A stretch of DNA of 39,158 bases from an uncultured Oscillospiraceae bacterium. Its GTDB lineage: Bacteria; Bacillota; Clostridia; Oscillospirales; Acutalibacteraceae. Under the pieces are notes generated by a model. The model was not told the DNA's origin and did not search any database. It saw only the letters and a list, made by a program, of their open reading frames with translations. Location of the stretch: contig URGA01000009.1 of the NCBI GenBank assembly GCA_900547275.1, forward strand, positions 1-39,158, given 5' to 3'. The first letter of the stretch is position 1. Every line of letters begins with the position of its first letter. Positions 33,515 through 39,158 of this stretch are shown here, one piece after another. Position numbers and translations under genes: made by a program.

Positions 33515-34590
33515 CAGTTTTTACCTCCCATCATTTCAAGAAAACGGTCAAACAAAAATCTTGTGTCATGCGGCCCGCTGCATGCTTCCGGGTGGAACTG
33601 AACGGTAAATGCATTTTTGTCAGGATAGTCAATTCCTTCGCAGGTGCCGTCGTTGGCGTTAATGTAACTGATTACGCCGCCGGATGCTTCAACAGTATCA
33701 TTAACAACGGCGTAGCCGTGGTTCTGGGAAGAAATATATGTTCTCCCTGTTTTCAGATCCTTAACAGGCTGATTGACGCCTCTGTGGCCGTATTTCAGTT
33801 TTTCTGTTTTACAGCCCATGGCAAGGGAAAGAAGCTGGTGACCGAGGCAAATGCCGAAAATCGGCTTTTTGCCTATGAGTTTTTTCAGCTCTTCAATGCA
33901 TTCGGTGTTGTCTGCCGGGTCTCCGGGGCCGTTTGAAAGCATTATTCCGTCTGGCGAAAGCGAAAGAATATCGCTGGCCTTTGTGTTGTAGGGAACAACT
34001 GCGACGTTGCATCCTCTGGCGTTGAGTTCTCTTGCAATATTCTGCTTAGCGCCGTAGTCGATGAGAACAACGTTGTATTTGTGCTCTTCTGAAGGAAGCA
34101 GGATAGGTTTGTCCGCCGATACATTCTCAACAGCGTCGGTGATTTTATAATCAGCTACTTTGTTGTAATCAACTACACGCGGATCAGAGCAGATAACGGC
34201 GTTCATTACGCCGCTTTCACGTATTGTTTTTGTTATTTCTCTTGTGTCTACGCCCCAGACGCCGATAATTCCGTTTTCCTTAAGAAAAGCGTCAAGGCTT
34301 TCACTGCATCTGAAATTGGAAGGGCAGTCGCATTTTTCTCTTACGATATATGCGCTGACATAACTTTTCTTGCTTTCCATATCCTCAGGTATAAAACCGT
34401 AGTTTCCGATGAGGGGGAAAGTCTGCAAAACGATTTGACCGTAATAACTCGGGTCGGTCAGCGTTTCAATGTAGCCGCCCATACCTGTGGTAAACACAAG
34501 TTCGCCCATTATTTCACCGCCTGCGCCGAAACGGTAACCTTCAAAAATATCACCGTTGGCGAGGCAGATATATACTTTGCTGTCACTCAT
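33514..34590 (-). CDS. carA: Carbamoyl-phosphate synthase small subunit, arginine copy
   Basis: Glutaminase subunit feeding the CarB half of the fusion. The 358 residues show FTTGMGGYIETLTDPSY, GVDTREITKTI, MLSNGPGDPAD, FGICLGHQLLSLA with the nucleophile Cys, and FHPEACSGPHDT carrying the His-Glu pair. It is clearly a paralogue, not a recent copy, of the carA at 13348. It sits 4 bases after argF with only a weak ribosome binding site (GATGGGTTAA), so translation may rely on coupling. Confidence 0.95.
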   Translation of the reverse strand: MSDSKVYICLANGDIFEGYRFGAGGEIMGELVFTTGMGGYIETLTDPSYYGQIVLQTFPLIGNYGFIPEDMESKKSYVSAYIVREKCDCPSNFRCSESLDAFLKENGIIGVWGVDTREITKTIRESGVMNAVICSDPRVVDYNKVADYKITDAVENVSADKPILLPSEEHKYNVVLIDYGAKQNIARELNARGCNVAVVPYNTKASDILSLSPDGIMLSNGPGDPADNTECIEELKKLIGKKPIFGICLGHQLLSLAMGCKTEKLKYGHRGVNQPVKDLKTGRTYISSQNHGYAVVNDTVEASGGVISYINANDGTCEGIDYPDKNAFTVQFHPEACSGPHDTRFLFDRFLEMMGGKN

Positions 34591-34594
34591 AATA

Positions 34595-35497
34595 TTAACC
34601 CATCAGTTTAACAAGTACTGCTTTTTGAGCGTGCAGTCTGTTCTCAGCCTGGTCAAAAATTTCGTCTGCGTGCTCTTCAAATACCTTTTCGGTGATTTCT
34701 TCTTCACGGTGAGCAGGCAGGCAGTGAAGTACCATAGCGTCCGGCTTAGCAACAGCCATAACTTCGTCGTTTATCTGGTAATCCTTAAATATGGTCTGGC
34801 GTTCAATGCGCTCTGACTCCTGACCCATAGAAGCCCATACGTCGGTGTAAAGAATATCTGCGTCCTTTGCGCAGGCGAGAATGTTGGGGGAGCAGGTGAA
34901 GTTGCCGTTTTCCTTAGCCCATTTCATTATTTCCGGATCTGGTTTATAGCCGTCCGGGCAGGCTACGGTGCATTCCATTCCCATTGAGATGGCGCCTACA
35001 ATAAGGCTGTTTGCCATGTTGTTGCCGTCGCCGATAAAGCAGAATTTAAGTCCGTCAAAGCTCTTTTTGTATTCGCGGATAGTCATAAGGTCGGCAAGTA
35101 CCTGGCAGGGATGGCAGTAGTCGGTAAGTCCGTTAATAATCGGAATTGAACCGTATTTTGCAAGATCCTCAACTTCCTGCTGTGCGAATGTGCGGATCAT
35201 GATACCGTCAAGATAGCGGGAAAGAACGCGGGCAGTGTCCTGAACAGGTTCGCCTCTGCCGATCTGAAGGTCTCTGTTCGAAAGGAAGAGAGCCTGACCG
35301 CCGAGCTGATACATTCCGGTTTCAAAACTTACTCTTGTACGTGTAGAACTTTTCTGGAAAATCATTCCCAGGGTTTTGCCCTTAAGGTGGTGGTGCTCGA
35401 TGCCGTGCTGATTTTCGTATTTCAGCTGGTCGGCAAGGTTAAGGATGTCAAGAATATCATTCTTTGACAGGTCGGCAAGTTTTAACAGATGTTTCAT
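34595..35497 (-). CDS. argF: Ornithine carbamoyltransferase
   Basis: Makes citrulline from ornithine and carbamoyl phosphate. The 300 residues show the carbamoyl-phosphate loop KSSTRTRVSFE, DYCHPCQVLADL, DVWASMGQE and the ornithine motif MVLHCLPAHR. The start is the ATG at 35497, which overlaps the argD stop as ATGA; the frame remains open to 35620 but that part lies inside argD and has no family similarity. Confidence 0.95.
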   Translation of the reverse strand: MKHLLKLADLSKNDILDILNLADQLKYENQHGIEHHHLKGKTLGMIFQKSSTRTRVSFETGMYQLGGQALFLSNRDLQIGRGEPVQDTARVLSRYLDGIMIRTFAQQEVEDLAKYGSIPIINGLTDYCHPCQVLADLMTIREYKKSFDGLKFCFIGDGNNMANSLIVGAISMGMECTVACPDGYKPDPEIMKWAKENGNFTCSPNILACAKDADILYTDVWASMGQESERIERQTIFKDYQINDEVMAVAKPDAMVLHCLPAHREEEITEKVFEEHADEIFDQAENRLHAQKAVLVKLMG

Positions 35498-36654
35498 TTT
35501 TCTAATACCCCTTTCAAAATGTTCAGTCCCTGCGTCAATTCCTCTTCTGAGATGTTCAGAGGAGGCAAAAGACGAATTTTTGTTTTTGCGGTTAATACAA
35601 GCAGTCCCTCTGCGAGACATTCTTTAGCTGTTTCAGCGGCGTTTTTCTCAATTTCAACGCCAAGCATAAGTCCCATTCCTGTAACGGATTTTACGCCCTT
35701 TACTTTAGCGAGAAAAGAGCGTATATACTCGCTTTTTTCTCGTACTTTTTCAAGAAATTCATCGTCTATTCTTTCAACGATGGAGCAGGCGCCTGCCGCT
35801 ACAACCGGGTTTCCGCCGAATGTGGAGCCGTGGGTGCCCGGAGCTACTGTGTCCTTTAATTTCTCTCCGAACAGACCTGCGCCTATCGGCAGACCGCCGC
35901 CGAGCCCTTTTGCTGTTGTAACAATATCAGGCGTTATGCCGAAATTCTGATAAGCAAAATATCTGCCTGTTCTTCCGTTGCCCGTCTGCACTTCGTCAAC
36001 CACAAGCAGAATGTCTTTTTCATTCGCAATATCTGCCGCGGCCTTAACAAAATCCATGTCAAGATTGTTTACTCCGCCTTCGCCCTGTACGCATTCAAAC
36101 ATAATTGCGCAGACATCGTCAGTGGCCATATTTCTCAGCGCTTCAATGTCGTTTGCAGGGCAATATTTGAAGCCTTTTGTAAACGGGCCGAAAACAGTGT
36201 GAAAACTGTCCTGTCCCGTTGCGGCAAGTGTTGTTATAGTTCTGCCGTGAAATGAGTTTTGGAGTGTGATTATTGTGCTTCTGCCTTCGCCGTATTTGTC
36301 AAAGCTGTATTTTCTTGCAAATTTAATAGCGCCTTCGTTTGCTTCCGCACCTGAGTTGCCGAAAAATACTTTTTTCATTCCGCTTTTTTCGCAAAGCAGT
36401 TTTGCAAGGCGGGTGCAGGGTTCAGTGTAATAAAGATTTGATGTGTGCTGAACTTTGCCCAGCTGTTCTTCAACAGCGTTTATCCATTTTTCGTCAGCGC
36501 ATCCGAAAGCGTTAACGCCGATTCCGGCTCCGAAATCTATGTATTTTTTATCGTTTTCGTCGTAAAGCGTTGCCCCTTTTCCGTGGGTAAGTACGACGTC
36601 AAAACGGTTGTACGCCTTAGCGACGTATTGACTGTCAAGTCCTTTTGTGTCCAT
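35494..36654 (-). CDS. argD: Acetylornithine aminotransferase
   Basis: PLP transaminase that converts N-acetylglutamate semialdehyde to N-acetylornithine. The 386 residues show FFGNSGAEANEGAIKFARKY, FHGRTITTLAATGQ, LLVVDEVQTGNGRTG, and the PLP lysine Lys249 in TTAKGLGGGLPIGA. AAGAAGGTAA precedes the ATG. In some bacteria this enzyme also serves as succinyl-DAP aminotransferase in lysine synthesis, which is of interest given the DapF-like domain in the same operon. Confidence 0.94.
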   Translation of the reverse strand: MDTKGLDSQYVAKAYNRFDVVLTHGKGATLYDENDKKYIDFGAGIGVNAFGCADEKWINAVEEQLGKVQHTSNLYYTEPCTRLAKLLCEKSGMKKVFFGNSGAEANEGAIKFARKYSFDKYGEGRSTIITLQNSFHGRTITTLAATGQDSFHTVFGPFTKGFKYCPANDIEALRNMATDDVCAIMFECVQGEGGVNNLDMDFVKAAADIANEKDILLVVDEVQTGNGRTGRYFAYQNFGITPDIVTTAKGLGGGLPIGAGLFGEKLKDTVAPGTHGSTFGGNPVVAAGACSIVERIDDEFLEKVREKSEYIRSFLAKVKGVKSVTGMGLMLGVEIEKNAAETAKECLAEGLLVLTAKTKIRLLPPLNISEEELTQGLNILKGVLEK

Positions 36655-36678
36655 GGTATTACCTTCTTGTCATCTGTT

Positions 36679-37536
36679 TTATCTGCTTCTGAACATCGTT
36701 CCCATACCTTCGTCGGTAAGAAGTTCCATGAGGATTGAATGGGGAACACGTCCGTCTATAATGAATGCTTTCTTTACTCCGCGTCGAAGCGCTTCTGTCA
36801 TTGAGTCAATTTTTGGGATCATTCCGCCGCTGATAATACCGTCTGCAATAAGAGCGGGTGTGTCGCTGATATATACGCGGTGAATAAGAGAAGTTTCGTC
36901 GTCCTTATCTCTCAGCAGACCAACCACGTCCGTCATCGAGATAAGAGCTTCTGCCTGAAGCGCGCCCGCAACAGCCGCGGCAACAGTGTCTGCGTTAATG
37001 TTGTAGCAGTTGCCTTTTTCGTCGTATCCCACGGTTGAGATAACCGGGATAAAGTTATTTGCAATAACTTCGTTTACTACGTCCATGTTGATATCGGTTA
37101 TTTCGCCCACATAGCCGTGAACATCGTCGACAGGGCGGCATTTAAGCATATTGCCGTCCATTCCGCAAAGACCGATTGCGTGGCCGCCCATGTTGCCGAT
37201 CTGGCATACCAGGTCTTTGTTGACCTTGCCGGCAAGAACCATTTGAACAACGGTTGCGGTCTCTTTGTCAGTAACACGCAGACCGTCAACGAACTCAGAT
37301 GTCAAATTCATCTTTTTAAGGGTGGCGCTGATATCTGGGCCGCCGCCGTGAACGAGAACAACGTGAATTCCTATTGTGTTGAGCAATACCAGGTCGCGCA
37401 TAACAGCTTCCTTTAACTGCTCGTTTATCATGGCGTTTCCGCCGTATTTAACTACAATTGTTTTCTTGCGGTACATCTGGATATTGGGCAGAGCCTCAGC
37501 CAGTATTTCCGCTTTATGTGCGTTTGTAATATCCAT
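36679..37536 (-). CDS. argB: Acetylglutamate kinase
   Basis: Phosphorylates N-acetylglutamate, the second arginine step. The 285 residues show VVKYGGNAM near the N-terminus, HVVLVHGGGPDIS, GLCGMDGNMLKC, NINADTVAAAVAGAL and SGGMIPKIDS. Length and the N-terminal helix fit the arginine-inhibited hexameric class, though that is family inference. GAAAGG lies before the ATG. It is separated from argJ by 43 bases and from argD by 24. Confidence 0.95.
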   Translation of the reverse strand: MDITNAHKAEILAEALPNIQMYRKKTIVVKYGGNAMINEQLKEAVMRDLVLLNTIGIHVVLVHGGGPDISATLKKMNLTSEFVDGLRVTDKETATVVQMVLAGKVNKDLVCQIGNMGGHAIGLCGMDGNMLKCRPVDDVHGYVGEITDINMDVVNEVIANNFIPVISTVGYDEKGNCYNINADTVAAAVAGALQAEALISMTDVVGLLRDKDDETSLIHRVYISDTPALIADGIISGGMIPKIDSMTEALRRGVKKAFIIDGRVPHSILMELLTDEGMGTMFRSR

Positions 37537-37579
37537 AATAAGACCTTTCGTATTGTTTTCTTAAAAAATCGGCGTTTGA

Positions 37580-38830
37580 TTAAGTGCGGTAGTCGCCGTT
37601 GATTTTAACGTAGTCATATGTAAGATCGCATCCCCATGCGGTGGCGTCAGCCTCGCCCTGGTGAAGATCTATTAGAACGTATATCTCGTCGCTTTCAAGA
37701 ACTTTTGCCGCCTCTTCTTCAGAGAATTCTTTTCCTGCGCCGTTTTCGCATACTGTAACGCTGCCGAACTCAGATTTCAGTTTGACTTCTGTTTTGCTGA
37801 TGTCAAATTCTGCGGGAGCGTAACCGATGGCGCAGAGAATACGGCCCCAGTTGGCGTCCTTGCCGAATATAGCGCACTTAAACAGCGTTGAACCTGCAAC
37901 TTCCTTTGCAACGGTTATCGCCGTGTCTTTGTCAGGTGCGCCTGAACAGTGACACTCAATGAGCTTCGTTGCGCCTTCGCCGTCCTTAGCGAGCATTCTG
38001 GTCAGGTTCATCATTACTTCGTAAAGCGCTTTTTTGAAAATATCAAAATCAGCGCCGTCTGCTGTTGTCTCTTCGTTTTCTGCCAGTCCGTTTGCAAGGA
38101 GAATGACCATGTCGTTTGTGGAAGTGTCACCGTCAATTGTAAGGCAGTTATATGTAACTTTAACAATCTCACTGAGCGCCTTTTGGAGCATATCTTTTGA
38201 TACGGCGGCGTCAGTGGTGATGAAATTAAGCGTTGTTGCCATGTTGGGGTGAATCATGCCCGAACCTTTGGCGCAACCGCCCAGACGGCAGGTTTTACCG
38301 CCCATTTCAAATTCAACCGCATATTCTTTCTTAACGGTATCAGTTGTCATTATAGCCGTTGCGAATTCTTCGTTGCCGTCTTCCTTCAGTCCTGCCGCAA
38401 GATTATCTATGCAGGCTTCAACAGGCTCAATGGGAAGAATTTGGCCGATAACGCCGGTGGAAGCAACAACAACCTCTTCCTCCGGAATACCGAGAGCACC
38501 GGCGGCGAGCTGGCACATACGCTGAGCCTTTTCAACTCCGTCAGCGTTGCAGGTGTTGGCGTTCTTTGAGTTAGCTATAACTGCTTTTGAAATACCGCCG
38601 CTTTTTTCAAGGTTGGATTTTGTGACGATAATCGGAGCGCCTTTTACTTTATTCTGGGTATATACTGCCGCAGTGGAGCAGGGCGTTTCTGAATATATTA
38701 GTCCTATGTCGTTTTTGTGGGGAATGCTCTCGTCGTAATTTTCAACCTGAGGTTTTTTTATTCCGCAGTAAAGGCCGTTTGCCTTAAATCCTTTTGAAGC
38801 GGTAACTCCGCCGTTTATATACTTCATCAT
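37580..38830 (-). CDS. argJ: Bifunctional glutamate N-acetyltransferase / ornithine acetyltransferase
   Basis: Recycles the acetyl group from N-acetylornithine to glutamate. The 416 residues show VIANSKNANTCNADG, ASTGVIGQILPIE and the self-cleavage site MIHPNMATTLNFITTDA; the new N-terminal Thr is Thr199. No separate argA or argE is needed if it is bifunctional, as expected in a cyclic pathway. Two ATGs lie at 38830 and 38827: the first overlaps the argC stop (TAATG), but the second has better spacing from AGGAG. Confidence 0.95.
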   Translation of the reverse strand: MMKYINGGVTASKGFKANGLYCGIKKPQVENYDESIPHKNDIGLIYSETPCSTAAVYTQNKVKGAPIIVTKSNLEKSGGISKAVIANSKNANTCNADGVEKAQRMCQLAAGALGIPEEEVVVASTGVIGQILPIEPVEACIDNLAAGLKEDGNEEFATAIMTTDTVKKEYAVEFEMGGKTCRLGGCAKGSGMIHPNMATTLNFITTDAAVSKDMLQKALSEIVKVTYNCLTIDGDTSTNDMVILLANGLAENEETTADGADFDIFKKALYEVMMNLTRMLAKDGEGATKLIECHCSGAPDKDTAITVAKEVAGSTLFKCAIFGKDANWGRILCAIGYAPAEFDISKTEVKLKSEFGSVTVCENGAGKEFSEEEAAKVLESDEIYVLIDLHQGEADATAWGCDLTYDYVKINGDYRT

Positions 38831-39158
38831 TATTCTCCTATCTCTAGTCCTGTTGTTTCATCTATGCCCAGCGCAATATTAAGACACTGGATTGCCGCGC
38901 CTGAAGCGCCTTTGCCCAGATTGTCAAATCTGGCTGTAAGCAAAACTCTTTCGTCGTTGCCGTTTACTTCAATTTCCATATCGTCTCTTCCGGCAAATGT
39001 GTTTGAGGCGATCATGCCCTGGGTGTAGCCGAGAGGACGGACTTTAACAACGGTTGAACCGCTGTAATGTTCTGCAAACATTTCCTGTATATCAGCCATG
39101 GAGGCAGACTTTTTAAGCATTCTTGTAAAGATCGGAACGGAAACAACCCTTCCGCAGG
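38830..39158 (-). CDS. argC: N-acetyl-gamma-glutamyl-phosphate reductase, C-terminal part
   Basis: The C-terminal 109 residues of ArgC; the frame stays open to the window edge, so the ATG at 39120 is internal. Visible features fit the family: RVVSVPIFTRM in place of the usual HLVPMxRG region, MADIQEMFAEHYSGS, VRPLGYTQGMIASN, and the closing LLTARFDNLGKGASGAAIQCLNI helix. It is the gene before argJ, its usual neighbour. The catalytic Cys lies outside the window. Confidence 0.9.
   Translation of the reverse strand, partial: CGRVVSVPIFTRMLKKSASMADIQEMFAEHYSGSTVVKVRPLGYTQGMIASNTFAGRDDMEIEVNGNDERVLLTARFDNLGKGASGAAIQCLNIALGIDETTGLEIGE

Noticed and set aside
35498..35620. N-terminal extension of ArgF
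   Set aside because: Overlaps argD coding sequence; the ATGA overlap at 35494-35497 is a typical coupled start.

Overview
The window looks like chromosomal DNA of an anaerobic gut-type Clostridia member (Bacillota, probably Oscillospirales/Ruminococcaceae-like). The reasons are strong AGGAGG-type ribosome binding sites, several TTG starts, sigma-A promoters with 17-bp spacers, the pyrBI and pyrK/pyrDB gene types, and coupled one-way operons. This placement is an inference from gene content, not from a marker gene. Coding density is very high and no gene-free stretch exceeds about 180 bases. I saw no rRNA, tRNA, insertion sequence, CRISPR array or riboswitch.

Region 1 (1-9616, mostly + strand) is carbohydrate and housekeeping. 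It holds the 3' part of a GH2 beta-galactosidase, overlapped by acpS, then nnr (NAD(P)HX repair) and a small lipoprotein. A convergent unknown gene follows, then a GH13 oligo-1,6-glucosidase-like enzyme with an MFS sugar transporter, and a TTG-started cysteine-synthase-family gene.

Region 2 (9623-11980, - strand) is a two-gene unit: a GH4 glycosidase with an unusual CDAP signature and a PfkB sugar kinase. Its promoter overlaps a near-perfect palindrome.

Region 3 (12016-22009, + strand) is a complete de novo UMP operon, pyrC-carA-carB-pyrK-pyrD-pyrF-pyrE-pyrB-pyrI. It has a near-consensus promoter, a leader too short for a PyrR attenuator, and a strong bidirectional terminator.

Region 4 (22017-23698) is a small divergent module. 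An XRE-type regulator faces a membrane-anchored, OB-like plus beta-propeller-like protein across two almost identical 19-bp palindromes. One of these fills the spacer of a perfect TTGACA-N17-TATAAT promoter.

Region 5 (23706-27436, - strand) is the tight operon pnp-mtnA-mtaD-flavoprotein. It fits salvage of 5'-methylthioadenosine and/or 5'-deoxyadenosine by deamination first. Diverging from it is a BMP-type nucleoside-binding lipoprotein (27509-29392) with three B-repeat-like beta domains inserted between its two lobes.

Region 6 (29444-39158, - strand) is an arginine operon, argC(partial)-argJ-argB-argD-argF-carA-carB. Here carB is fused in frame to a diaminopimelate-epimerase-like domain (dapF). 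That domain has Ala where the first catalytic Cys should be and Asp where a substrate-binding Asn should be. Carbamoyl phosphate is thus made by two dedicated synthetases in one window, one per pathway, and their effector-binding domains differ as that split would predict.

Most notable items: the CarB::DapF fusion with its altered active site, the BMP protein with inserted repeats, the XRE/double-operator module, and the deaminase-first MTA/5'-dAdo salvage operon.
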